Below, one piece after another: positions 16,907 to 25,065 of a stretch of 64,000 nt of DNA (its first letter is position 1; the number at the start of each line of letters is the position of its first letter). A program made the position numbers and the translations under genes. Below the pieces are notes generated by a model. The model saw nothing but the letters and a program-made list of their open reading frames with translations, was not told where the DNA came from and did not search any database. Origin of the DNA: Hyphomicrobiales bacterium. GTDB taxonomy: Bacteria; Pseudomonadota; Alphaproteobacteria; Rhizobiales; Rhizobiaceae. Location: NCBI GenBank assembly GCA_900465665.1, contig UBJO01000017.1, positions 1 through 64,000 on the forward strand, read 5' to 3'.

Positions 16907-17305
16907 CTAGATTTCCATCAGCATCTTCAGCGCTTCGAGATCGCGAGCGACATGCGCCGCGTCGGCCTCGAACTGTTCATCGGTCATATCCGGTAGCCGC
17001 AGCAAAGTGAACATCACCTCGCAACCGTCACCGTTCGGAATGATCCTCAGCGCGTTATAGACCCGCAAGCCATTGGCGATCGTGACGGTATGGTCGAGAA
17101 CGCCGAATTCGTTGTGGGGAGCGAAGCTGACGCGAACAGTGCCGAGGACGCCCTTGGCGATCCAGTCGTCACCGCTTTTTTCCAGGCCGGATGCGAGACC
17201 CGATGCCCAGAGCGGCATGTTTTCAGGCGCACCGGCAAAAGCCCAGACGTCGCGCAAGCTCCGCTCGATGGATCGGTGAATGATTCTTGCAGGCATGGTT
17301 GCCAC
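16907..17305 (-). CDS. SRPBCC-superfamily (polyketide cyclase/START-like) protein
   Basis: A 132-residue protein with START-like helix-grip features: the N-terminal IIHRSIERSLRDVWAFAGAPENMPLWASG and the C-terminal helix FEADAAHVARDLEALKMLMEI. The frame is open far upstream (to 17500), but AAGGAGGAG lies 6 nt before a GTG at 17305 (VATMPARI), so I take that as the start. The function is probably binding of a small hydrophobic ligand. It is cotranscribed with the VOC gene and divergent from gnd (230-bp gap). Confidence 0.75.
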   Translation of the reverse strand: MATMPARIIHRSIERSLRDVWAFAGAPENMPLWASGLASGLEKSGDDWIAKGVLGTVRVSFAPHNEFGVLDHTVTIANGLRVYNALRIIPNGDGCEVMFTLLRLPDMTDEQFEADAAHVARDLEALKMLMEI

Positions 17306-17535
17306 GGGGTTCTCCTCCTTCATTTTCGCGGGCGGCTTAACGTCGCATATTGACCGCGCATCACTGCCGCCCAGGCTGCCAACGGCACCAAAACCGCCGA
17401 CATCAGGGCCTCGTTGGCAATATGGTTCACTTCGCGCCGGACGCAATACGCGACCGATCCGAGGCGAATCGAACTTGCCGTATGAGCCAGAGAGTGCCAC
17501 AACACCCGTCCAATTTGACTAACCGGAGAGTTATC

Positions 17536-18966
17536 GTGGAAAAGGCAGAAATCGGGCTGATCGGCCTTGCGGTCATGGGTTCCAACCTCGCTCTGAACAT
17601 CGCGGAAAAGGGCAACAAGATTGCGGTCTTCAACCGCACGCCCGACAAGACGGACGAGTTCTACGAGAGCGCCGGCGATCTGAAGAAGCAGATCATTCCG
17701 TGCAAGACGATCGAGGAATTCGTCGAGGCGATCCGCCCGCCGCGCCCGATCATCATCATGATCAAGGCCGGCGAGCCGGTCGATCAGCAGATGGAGCTGC
17801 TGCGTCCGCATCTCTCCAAGGGCGACATCATGATCGATGCCGGCAACGCCAACTTCCGCGACACGATCGCCCGCTTCGACCGCCTCAAGGACACCGACCT
17901 GACCTTCATCGGTATGGGCGTTTCCGGTGGCGAGGAAGGTGCGCGTCACGGCCCGTCGATCATGGTCGGCGGCACGGAAGATAGCTGGAAGCGCGTCGAG
18001 CCGGTGCTGACCTCGATCGCCGCCAAGTACAAGGGCGACCCGTGCGTCGCCTGGCTCGGCAATGACGGCGCCGGCCACTTCGTCAAGACGATCCACAACG
18101 GCATCGAATACGCCGACATGCAGATGATCGCCGAAATCTACGGCGTCCTGCGCGACGGTCTCGGCAAGAGCGCCAAGGACATCTCCGGCATCTTCGGCGA
18201 CTGGAACAAGGGCCGCCTGAACTCCTACCTGATCGAAATCTCCGAGAAGGTTCTGGCCGCGACCGACCCGATCTCCGGCGGTGCGATGGTCGACATGATC
18301 CTCGACAAGGCCGGCCAGAAGGGCACCGGCAAGTGGTCGGCGATCGAAGCGCAGAACATGGGCATCCCGGCAACGGCGATCGAAGCGGCCGTTGCCGCCC
18401 GCAGCCTGTCGTCGATGAAGACCGAGCGCGAAGCCGCCGAGAAGATCTTCGGCAAGCCGGAATACAACTTCCCGGTCGCCTACGGTCCTGAGCTCGTCAA
18501 GGATCTGGAACTGGCTCTGTTCGCCGCCAAGATCGGCGCCTACGCACAGGGCTTCGCGGTGATGGCGGAAGCCTCGCGCGAGTTCAAGTGGTCGCTGCCG
18601 ATGCCAACCATTGCCAAGATCTGGCGCGACGGCTGCATCATCCGTTCGCAGTTCCTCGACGAGATCACCTCGGCCTTCACCAAGGCGCCTGACGTCGCCA
18701 ACCTGATCGTGACGCCGGCCTTCGCGGATATGGTCAAGGAATCGCTGCCGGCGCTTCGCCGCGTTGTCGGTGCCGCCCTGCAAGCCGGTCTGCCGGTTCC
18801 GGCGCTGACCTCCGCGCTCACCTACTTCGACGCCTATCGCCAGGGCCGCGGCACCGCCAACCTGATCCAGGCACAGCGCGACTTCTTCGGCGCCCACGGC
18901 TTCGATCGCCTCGACGGCAAGGACTTCCACCACGGCCCATGGGGCAGCGGTGCGGCGACCTTCTAA
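17536..18966 (+). CDS. gnd: 6-phosphogluconate dehydrogenase (decarboxylating)
   Basis: Converts 6-phosphogluconate to ribulose 5-phosphate with reduction of NADP in the oxidative pentose phosphate pathway. The Rossmann motif is GLIGLAVMGSNLALNIAEKG. FNRTPDKTDEF contacts NADP, and GMGVSGGEEGARHGPSIMVGG and GHFVKTIHNGIEYADMQ carry the substrate and catalytic Lys/Asn residues. The C-terminal end is GKDFHHGPWGSG. A GTG at 17536 preceded by GGAGAG gives 476 residues, the normal length. It stands alone and is followed by a clear terminator hairpin. Confidence 0.97.
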   Translation: MEKAEIGLIGLAVMGSNLALNIAEKGNKIAVFNRTPDKTDEFYESAGDLKKQIIPCKTIEEFVEAIRPPRPIIIMIKAGEPVDQQMELLRPHLSKGDIMIDAGNANFRDTIARFDRLKDTDLTFIGMGVSGGEEGARHGPSIMVGGTEDSWKRVEPVLTSIAAKYKGDPCVAWLGNDGAGHFVKTIHNGIEYADMQMIAEIYGVLRDGLGKSAKDISGIFGDWNKGRLNSYLIEISEKVLAATDPISGGAMVDMILDKAGQKGTGKWSAIEAQNMGIPATAIEAAVAARSLSSMKTEREAAEKIFGKPEYNFPVAYGPELVKDLELALFAAKIGAYAQGFAVMAEASREFKWSLPMPTIAKIWRDGCIIRSQFLDEITSAFTKAPDVANLIVTPAFADMVKESLPALRRVVGAALQAGLPVPALTSALTYFDAYRQGRGTANLIQAQRDFFGAHGFDRLDGKDFHHGPWGSGAATF

Positions 18967-18987
18967 GGTTCCTTCTCTGAATATGAT

Positions 18988-19016
18988 AACAGCCGGGTCA
19001 TTGGCCCGGCTGTTTT
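18988..19016 (+). terminator. Rho-independent terminator of gnd
   Basis: A 10-bp stem, AACAGCCGGG...CCCGGCTGTT, with a 7-nt loop (tcattgg) and a short T-rich tail lies about 25 bp after the gnd stop. The convergent lacI-family gene ends at 19077, so it may work in both directions. Confidence 0.85.
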
Positions 19017-19076
19017 GCGTTTAGGGGAGTGATCAGCAACGGCATGTCGAGGGCCGGTGACGGTCGACTGGCGTCG

Positions 19077-20117
19077 TTATGGGGCGGGTTTGGTCCAGAT
19101 CGGCTGGCTGACACTCTGCAGCATCTCAGGTTCGACGCCATCGATGCGGGCGATGACGGCCTTGGCCATCTCGCGGCCGGCGTGGCGGACGTCTTCATAG
19201 GCGGTGATGATCTCCGGGCGGATCCAGTTGAGGATCGGCGCCGATTCCTTCGAGGCCATGTCGACGTCGTGGCCAAGGCGCTTGCCGGCGGCTTCGATGC
19301 CGGCATTGACGGCGATGGCGGCGCTGCCGGCGAGACAGACGATACCGTCAGGCGCGTTGCTGGAGCGCATTATGGTCTCGACGGCGTTGCGGATCTCGTC
19401 CAGCGGCGTGTCGATGGTGACGCGCAGCGGCACTTCCTCAGCGCCATAGTCGTGCAGGCCGGTCTGGAAGCCGATGCGGGTGTGCGTGTAATAGGTGAGC
19501 TTGCTCGGGGGCTGGAGCAGGGCGATGCGCTTGCGGCCGCGCGCGACCAGCTTCTCGACCGCCTGGTGAGCGAAAGCCTCGTTGTCGAAGTCGTGGAACG
19601 GGTGCATCAGCCCGGCATCGGTGCGGCCATGCGTGGCGAACGGCATGTTGCGCTCGCTAAGCAGACGAACGCGGGGATCGTCGGGCTCGATGCGGGAGAT
19701 GATGACGCCGTCGGCGGAGCCTGTCTCCAGGATATAGCGGACGGGCAGCATGGGGTCCTTGCTGTGCGAATGCGGCGTGACGACGATGTGATAGGGGGTG
19801 CCGGTCAGGACCTCGGAGATGCCGAAGACCAGCTGGCTCGAGAAGCCCATGATCTCCTCATCGATGCTCAGAACGAGCGCGATGACGTTGGTCTTGCCGG
19901 TTCTGAGGCGCACGCCGGCGCGGTTCGGCTGGTAACCGAGCTGGCTTGCCACCATCCGCACGCGTTCCTTGGTCTCCGCGCCGATGTCAGGTGCATCTTT
20001 CAATGCACGAGACACAGTGGTGATGCCGAGGCCGGTCATGAAGGCAATCGTCTTCAGTGTCGGTCTTTCCCGAGATCCCTCGGTCACCGTCGTCCCGAAA
20101 TTCGCTTTGTTTTTCAT
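19077..20117 (-). CDS. LacI-family transcriptional regulator of the adjacent sugar locus
   Basis: Helix-turn-helix repressor with a sugar-binding periplasmic-protein-like core. The LacI HTH is [28 protein letters not shown], followed by the hinge [24 protein letters not shown]. The rest (about 346 aa total) is a type-1 periplasmic-binding fold. The frame is open to 20306. I chose the ATG at 20117 (MKNKANFG) because it places the HTH near the N-terminus, as is usual in the family (compare AglR-type regulators). AGAGGG directly abuts the ATG, so the exact start is uncertain. It is divergent from the solute-binding protein gene across a 450-bp region containing a palindromic operator. Confidence 0.9.
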   Translation of the reverse strand: MKNKANFGTTVTEGSRERPTLKTIAFMTGLGITTVSRALKDAPDIGAETKERVRMVASQLGYQPNRAGVRLRTGKTNVIALVLSIDEEIMGFSSQLVFGISEVLTGTPYHIVVTPHSHSKDPMLPVRYILETGSADGVIISRIEPDDPRVRLLSERNMPFATHGRTDAGLMHPFHDFDNEAFAHQAVEKLVARGRKRIALLQPPSKLTYYTHTRIGFQTGLHDYGAEEVPLRVTIDTPLDEIRNAVETIMRSSNAPDGIVCLAGSAAIAVNAGIEAAGKRLGHDVDMASKESAPILNWIRPEIITAYEDVRHAGREMAKAVIARIDGVEPEMLQSVSQPIWTKPAP

Positions 20118-20219
20118 CCCTCTAGGCCGTCCTACGCGATTTGGTTCGCTTATAGATGCTTTTCGCAGTGCTGTAAGCCTGAATACACAAATGCCGTTCC
20201 CTCCCACGGGCCTTAAAAT

Positions 20220-20233
20220 CTGTAACGTTACAG
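20220..20233. promoter_or_regulatory. LacI-type operator palindrome
   Basis: CTGTAACGTTACAG is a perfect 14-bp palindrome with a central CG, the classic LacI-family operator shape. It lies about 100 bp upstream of the LacI gene and 338 bp upstream of the importer operon. A weaker second match, GGCAACGTTTC, centres on AACGTT at 20545-20550 just before the solute-binding protein ribosome-binding site. The remainder of 20118-20570 is AT-rich (especially 20340-20400), as expected for promoters; no gene is seen in it. Confidence 0.65.
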
Positions 20234-20570
20234 TAGAAATGTCGAGCGGTTTTTCCGATGGTTCTAACCCAATCACTCTCATTGGTTGAATCGGTGATTT
20301 TTGCACGAATTTTTTGCGTCTGCGAACGCCATCTGGAAATTATGTCATGATACCAGTAAAATAAATATATATAAAACAATAGAATAATCGATGTGTGCAG
20401 TTGCACATCGGTTTGCTGATCGCTTGTGCAGTCTTGCGGCGACGATGCCGTTTCGGCAGGCAATGGTAGCAAAACATGGTCGAAAAGAAAATTTTAAGGG
20501 GTGGCTGTTGCGCGGCAATATCGATTGAACTAAGTTTTTCCGGCAACGTTTCAGTGAGGGAGGAGAACTC

Positions 20571-21806
20571 ATGAATATTCGTTTGATGGCGGCAGCGCTG
20601 TGCGCATCCGTCGCCCTGCCGCTTGGTGCGGCACACGCCACCGATCTCGAAGTCACGCATTGGTGGACCTCGGGCGGCGAAGCCGCTGCCGTGGCCGAAC
20701 TCGCCAAGGCATTCGACGCGACCGGCAACAAGTGGGTTGACGGTGCCATCGCCGGTTCCGGCGGCACGGCGCGTCCGATCATGGTCAGCCGCATCACCGG
20801 CGGCGATCCGATGGGCGCCACCCAGTTCAACCACGGCCGTCAGGCAGAAGAACTCGTTCAGGCCGGCCTGATGCGCGACCTGACCGATGTCGCGACCGCC
20901 GAGCACTGGAAGGACATCATTCGTCCGGCAAGCCTGCTCGACAGCTGCACGATCGACGGCAAGATCTATTGCGCGCCCGTCAATATCCACTCCTGGCAGT
21001 GGCTGTGGCTCTCGAACGCCGCCTTCAAGAAGGCCGGCGTTGACGTGCCGAAGAACTGGGATGAATTCGTCGCCGCCGCTCCCGCGCTTGAAAAGGCCGG
21101 CATCGTGCCGCTCGCCGTCGGTGGTCAGCCGTGGCAGGCTGCAGGCGCCTTCGATACGCTGATGGTGGCGATCGCCGGCAAGGACACGTTCAACAAGGTA
21201 TTCAAGGACAAGGACGCCGACGTGGCTGCCGGTCCGGAGATCGCCAAGGTCTTCAAGGCTGCCGACGACGCCCGCAAGATGTCCAAGGGCAGCAATGTCC
21301 AGGATTGGAACCAGGCAACCAATCTGGTCATCACCGGCAAGGCCGGCGGCCAGATCATGGGTGACTGGGCGCAGGGCGAATTCGCTCTCGCCGGCCAGAA
21401 GGCCGGTACCGATTACACCTGCCTTCCGGGCCTCGGCGTGAACGAAATCATCTCCACCGGTGGTGATGCGTTCTACTTCCCGCTGCTCAAGGACGAAGCC
21501 AAGTCGAAGGCGCAGGACGTTCTCGCCAAGACGCTGCTCGATCCGAAGACCCAGGTTGCCTTCAATCTGAAGAAGGGCTCGCTGCCGGTTCGCGGTGACG
21601 TCGATCTCGAGGCTGCCAACGACTGCATGAAGAAGGGTCTCGAGATCCTGAAGAAGGGCAACATCGTCGAAGGCACCGACCAGCTGCTTTCGGCCGACAG
21701 CCAGAAGCAGAAGGAAGACCTCTTCTCGGAGTTCTTCGCCAATGCCTCGATGACGCCTGAGGCGGCGCAGAAGCGCTTTGCCGAAATCATCGGCTCCGCC
21801 GACTGA
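20571..21806 (+). CDS. CUT1 ABC transporter, periplasmic sugar-binding protein
   Basis: Extracellular solute-binding protein (family 1) that captures a sugar in the periplasm for the permeases encoded next. A signal peptide (MNIRLMAAALCASVALPLGAAHA) is followed by DLEVTHWWTSGGEAAAVAELAKAF, the opening of glucose/mannose GtsA-like binding proteins. Further typical stretches are GGDPMGATQFNHGRQ and QIMGDWAQGEF. A GGAGG ribosome-binding site precedes the ATG. Operon context with GH2 and GH43 enzymes suggests mannose- or xylose-containing oligosaccharides, but the binding specificity cannot be read. Confidence 0.9.
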   Translation: MNIRLMAAALCASVALPLGAAHATDLEVTHWWTSGGEAAAVAELAKAFDATGNKWVDGAIAGSGGTARPIMVSRITGGDPMGATQFNHGRQAEELVQAGLMRDLTDVATAEHWKDIIRPASLLDSCTIDGKIYCAPVNIHSWQWLWLSNAAFKKAGVDVPKNWDEFVAAAPALEKAGIVPLAVGGQPWQAAGAFDTLMVAIAGKDTFNKVFKDKDADVAAGPEIAKVFKAADDARKMSKGSNVQDWNQATNLVITGKAGGQIMGDWAQGEFALAGQKAGTDYTCLPGLGVNEIISTGGDAFYFPLLKDEAKSKAQDVLAKTLLDPKTQVAFNLKKGSLPVRGDVDLEAANDCMKKGLEILKKGNIVEGTDQLLSADSQKQKEDLFSEFFANASMTPEAAQKRFAEIIGSAD

Positions 21807-21827
21807 TCGTCTGCTCGTACTGCCGCG

Positions 21828-21938
21828 ATCCGGCTTTCCGCCCAGGAACGGGAGCCGGATTTGCCCTAACCGCCAGCGGCGGCGGGCTCGTGGCAGTGCT
21901 TTCCCGATGATTTCCGGCCGCGGAGGATGCGGCCGGAA
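21828..21938 (+). other. Tandem intercistronic hairpins between binding-protein and permease genes
   Basis: ATCCGGCT (21828-21835) pairs with AGCCGGAT (21853-21860), with inner CCG/CGG pairs. A second, perfect 10-bp stem TTCCGGCCGC (21912-21921) pairs with GCGGCCGGAA (21929-21938) around a 7-nt loop. Neither has a T-run. Such structures behind solute-binding-protein genes commonly protect the upstream mRNA and reduce permease expression. Confidence 0.65.
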
Positions 21939-22025
21939 CCATCCGGGGGCAAGAGACGGGAGCGGTGTCCGGCATCGGCCGCTGCTCTCGGTCAAAAAAG
22001 CAAGTGCGTGTCAGGAGGAAACACA

Positions 22026-22931
22026 ATGACGGGTCCAGCGAAAGCCGGCCGGCCAAATCAGTTGCTGCGCAATCTGAATTCCAAAATTGCATCCATCCCG
22101 ATGATCCTTACTGCCCTGGTCATCTTTCTCGGCGGCACGGTCTGGACGGTGTTCTATTCCTTCACCAACTCGAAGCTCCTGCCAAGGATGAGCTTCGTTG
22201 GTTTCGACCAATACAAGCGGCTGTGGGCCGCGCCGCGATGGATCGTGTCCATCGAAAACCTCGCCCTTTACGGCATCTTTTCCCTGATCTTCAGCCTGGT
22301 GATCGGCTTTACGCTGGCTGCCCTGATGGATCAGAAGATCCGGTTCGAGAATGCGTTCCGGACGATCTTTCTCTACCCCTTCGCCCTGTCCTTCATCGTC
22401 ACCGGCCTCGTGTGGCAGTGGGTGCTCAATCCCGAATTCGGTGTGCAGTCGGTGGTGCGTTCGCTCGGCTGGACGAGCTTCACCTTCGATCCGCTCTATA
22501 CGCCGAGCATCGTCATCTACGGCGTGTTGATCGCCGCACTCTGGCAGGGAACGGGCCTCGTCATGTGCCTGATGCTCGCCGGCCTGCGCGGGATCGACGA
22601 GGACATCTGGAAGGCCTCGCGCGTCGACGGCATTCCGATGTGGAAGACCTATCTCTTCATCGTCATCCCGATGATGCGTCCCGTCTTCATCACCACGCTC
22701 GTCATCATCGCGTCGGGCATCGTCAAGGTTTACGACCTCGTGGTGGCGCAGACATCGGGCGGACCCGGCATCTCGTCGGAAGTGCCGGCCAAATATGTCT
22801 ACGATTACATGTTCCAGGCGCAGAACCTGGGGCAGGGCTTCGCCGCCTCGACCATGATGCTGATCACGGTCGCGATCATCATCATTCCATGGGCTTATCT
22901 GGAATTCGGGGGAGGGCGTAAACGTGCCTGA
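22026..22931 (+). CDS. CUT1 ABC transporter permease (MalF-like position)
   Basis: Integral membrane subunit of 301 residues with about six membrane segments. It carries the EAA loop near residue 200 (LRGIDEDIWKASRVDGIPMWKTYLFIVIPMM) that docks onto the ATPase. The ATG at 22026 has AGGAGG 6 nt upstream; the longer open frame from 21927 crosses the hairpin region and is not the gene. It overlaps the second permease by 8 bp. The GtsB-like sequence fits glucose/mannose-type transporters. Confidence 0.9.
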   Translation: MTGPAKAGRPNQLLRNLNSKIASIPMILTALVIFLGGTVWTVFYSFTNSKLLPRMSFVGFDQYKRLWAAPRWIVSIENLALYGIFSLIFSLVIGFTLAALMDQKIRFENAFRTIFLYPFALSFIVTGLVWQWVLNPEFGVQSVVRSLGWTSFTFDPLYTPSIVIYGVLIAALWQGTGLVMCLMLAGLRGIDEDIWKASRVDGIPMWKTYLFIVIPMMRPVFITTLVIIASGIVKVYDLVVAQTSGGPGISSEVPAKYVYDYMFQAQNLGQGFAASTMMLITVAIIIIPWAYLEFGGGRKRA

Positions 22932-23862
22932 TACCATCGCTCTCAAGACGGCTGAAGTCGCACTGGCACCGGTCAAGTCCTTCGACGGACCGAACGGCAA
23001 GAAGCCGAAGCGGGTGCTCTCGCCGCGCAACATCATGCTCTACGGCACGCTGTTCGTCGCCGCCGCCTATTATCTGCTGCCACTCTACGTGATGATCGTC
23101 ACATCACTGAAGGGGATGCCCGAAATCCGCATGGGCAACATCTTCTCGCCGCCGATGGAAATCACCTTCGAGCCGTGGGTGAAGGCCTGGGCCACGGCCT
23201 GCACAGGCCTCAACTGCGACGGTCTCTCGCGCGGGTTCTGGAATTCGGTGCGGATCACCGTCCCATCCGTCATCGTCTCGATCGCGATTGCCTCGGTCAA
23301 TGGCTACGCGCTCGCCAACTGGCGCTTCAAGGGATCGGAACTGTTCTTCTCGATCCTCGTCATCGGCGCCTTCATTCCCTACCAGGTGATGATCTATCCT
23401 ATCGTCATCGTGCTGCGTGAAATGGGGATCTACGGCACGCTCACGGGCCTGATCATCGTGCATTCGATCTTCGGCATGCCGATCCTGACGCTGCTCTTCC
23501 GCAACTACTTCGCATCGCTGCCGCAGGAGCTGTTCAAGGCCGCCCGCGTCGATGGCGCCGGTTTCTGGCAGATCTTCCTGAAGATCATGGTGCCGATGTC
23601 GCTGCCGATCTTCGTCGTCGCCATGATCCTGCAGGTCACCGGCATCTGGAACGACTTCCTGTTCGGCGTCGTCTTCACCCGGCCGGAATACTATCCGATG
23701 ACCGTGCAACTCAACAACATCGTCAATTCCGTCCAGGGCGTGAAGGAATACAACGTCAACATGGCCGCAACCATCCTCACGGGTCTGGTGCCGCTCGTCG
23801 TGTATTTCGTGTCTGGACGTCTGTTCGTCCGCGGTATCGCCGCCGGCGCAGTGAAAGGCTGA
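22924..23862 (+). CDS. CUT1 ABC transporter permease (MalG-like position)
   Basis: Second membrane subunit, 312 residues starting at GTG. The EAA loop FKAARVDGAGFWQIFLKIMVPMSLP lies about residue 200-225, and the C-terminal VVYFVSGRLFVRGIAAGAVKG is typical of MalG-like permeases. A large first periplasmic loop (PEIRMGNIFSPPMEITFEPW...) is also usual. It overlaps the first permease and ends 3 bp before the ATPase gene, so the importer genes are one transcript. Confidence 0.9.
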   Translation: MPDTIALKTAEVALAPVKSFDGPNGKKPKRVLSPRNIMLYGTLFVAAAYYLLPLYVMIVTSLKGMPEIRMGNIFSPPMEITFEPWVKAWATACTGLNCDGLSRGFWNSVRITVPSVIVSIAIASVNGYALANWRFKGSELFFSILVIGAFIPYQVMIYPIVIVLREMGIYGTLTGLIIVHSIFGMPILTLLFRNYFASLPQELFKAARVDGAGFWQIFLKIMVPMSLPIFVVAMILQVTGIWNDFLFGVVFTRPEYYPMTVQLNNIVNSVQGVKEYNVNMAATILTGLVPLVVYFVSGRLFVRGIAAGAVKG

Positions 23863-23865
23863 TCC

Positions 23866-24951
23866 ATGAATTCAAGCGTTTCCATCAAAGACCTTTCGCT
23901 GAACTTCGGCGCCGTCAGCGTGCTCAAGGATCTGAACCTCGAGATCAATGACGGCGAGTTCCTGGTGCTGCTCGGCTCGTCCGGCTGCGGCAAGTCGACC
24001 CTGCTGAATTGCATTGCCGGCCTGCTCGACATCAGCGAGGGACAGATCCACATCAAGGGCCGCAACGTTACCTGGGAAGAGCCCAAGGACCGCGGCATCG
24101 GCATGGTGTTCCAGTCCTACGCGCTCTATCCGCAAATGACGGTGGAGAAGAACCTCTCCTTCGGCCTGCAGGTCGCCAAGATCCCGCAATCCGATATCGA
24201 CAAGCGCGTAGCCCGGGCTTCGGAGATACTGCAGATCCAGCCGCTCCTGAAGCGCAAGCCGGCGGAGCTTTCCGGTGGCCAGCGTCAGCGCGTGGCGATC
24301 GGCCGTGCCTTGGTGCGCGATGTCGACGTGTTCCTGTTCGACGAGCCGCTCTCCAACCTCGACGCCAAGCTGCGTTCGGAGCTGCGCGTCGAGATCAAGC
24401 GGCTGCATCAGTCGCTGAAGAACACGATGATCTACGTCACGCACGACCAGATCGAGGCGCTGACGCTCGCAGACCGTATCGCGATCATGAAGAACGGCGA
24501 GATCCAGCAGCTGGCCGATCCGACGACCATCTACAACAAGCCGCGCAGCCTGTTCGTCGCCGGCTTCATCGGCTCGCCGTCGATGAACTTCCTGCGCGGC
24601 GAAATCGCCAAGCGGGGCGATGCCACCGTGTTCACCGCGAACGGTGTCGATTTCAACGTCGATGCCTATGAGGCGAGCGGGCCGCTGCAGGCGGGCCGGA
24701 AGGTGACGCTCGGCGTGCGGCCGGAGCATATCAAGGTCAACGAGAACCTCGGCGCCGAGGTCCACGACGCGACGGTCGATATCGAGGAGCCGATGGGCGC
24801 CGACAACCTGCTCTGGCTGAAGCATGCCGGGCATACGATGTCGGTGCGTATCAACGGTGCCCGCCGCTTCAGCCCAGGTTCACAGGTCAAGCTCGGCTTC
24901 GATATGTCGCTGGCGTCGATCTTCGACGCCGAGACGGAACTGCGCCTTTAG
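23866..24951 (+). CDS. CUT1 ABC transporter ATPase (UgpC/MalK type)
   Basis: Cytoplasmic nucleotide-binding subunit, 361 residues. Walker A is LLGSSGCGKSTLLN, the Q-loop region is MVFQSYALYPQMTV, the signature is LSGGQRQRVAIGRALVRD, Walker B is VFLFDEPLSNLDAKLR and the switch His is in IYVTHDQIEALTLAD. A C-terminal TOBE/OB regulatory domain follows (about residues 240-360), as in MalK-like proteins. It is immediately downstream of the two permeases. Confidence 0.94.
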   Translation: MNSSVSIKDLSLNFGAVSVLKDLNLEINDGEFLVLLGSSGCGKSTLLNCIAGLLDISEGQIHIKGRNVTWEEPKDRGIGMVFQSYALYPQMTVEKNLSFGLQVAKIPQSDIDKRVARASEILQIQPLLKRKPAELSGGQRQRVAIGRALVRDVDVFLFDEPLSNLDAKLRSELRVEIKRLHQSLKNTMIYVTHDQIEALTLADRIAIMKNGEIQQLADPTTIYNKPRSLFVAGFIGSPSMNFLRGEIAKRGDATVFTANGVDFNVDAYEASGPLQAGRKVTLGVRPEHIKVNENLGAEVHDATVDIEEPMGADNLLWLKHAGHTMSVRINGARRFSPGSQVKLGFDMSLASIFDAETELRL

Positions 24952-24963
24952 ACGACTACGCTG

Positions 24964-24994
24964 CGGGCGGGGCCATCCCAAGCGGTTCCGCCCG
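24964..24994 (+). other. Intercistronic hairpin after the ABC ATPase gene
   Basis: CGGGCGG (24964-24970) pairs with CCGCCCG (24988-24994), followed by TTCTTCC. It is weak as a terminator and may only modulate read-through into the mannosidase gene 72 bp further on. Confidence 0.4.
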
Positions 24995-25065
24995 TTCTTC
25001 CAATACCACATTCGGTCGCAGCCCGGTGACGGGTTCTCCCAAGAGCGGCCTGATCGGACAGTGCT

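Noticed and set aside
17320-18933. 537-codon minus-strand frame opposite gnd
   Set aside because: gnd on the plus strand is unmistakable, and the antisense product has no recognisable domain.
20340-20400. AT-rich block suspected to be foreign DNA or an insertion remnant
   Set aside because: It lies in a divergent promoter region, has no inverted ends or target duplication, and is adequately explained as promoter DNA.
20340-21995. 551-codon minus-strand frame opposite the binding-protein gene
   Set aside because: Opposite-strand shadow; the plus-strand gene has a signal peptide, family motifs and a good ribosome-binding site.
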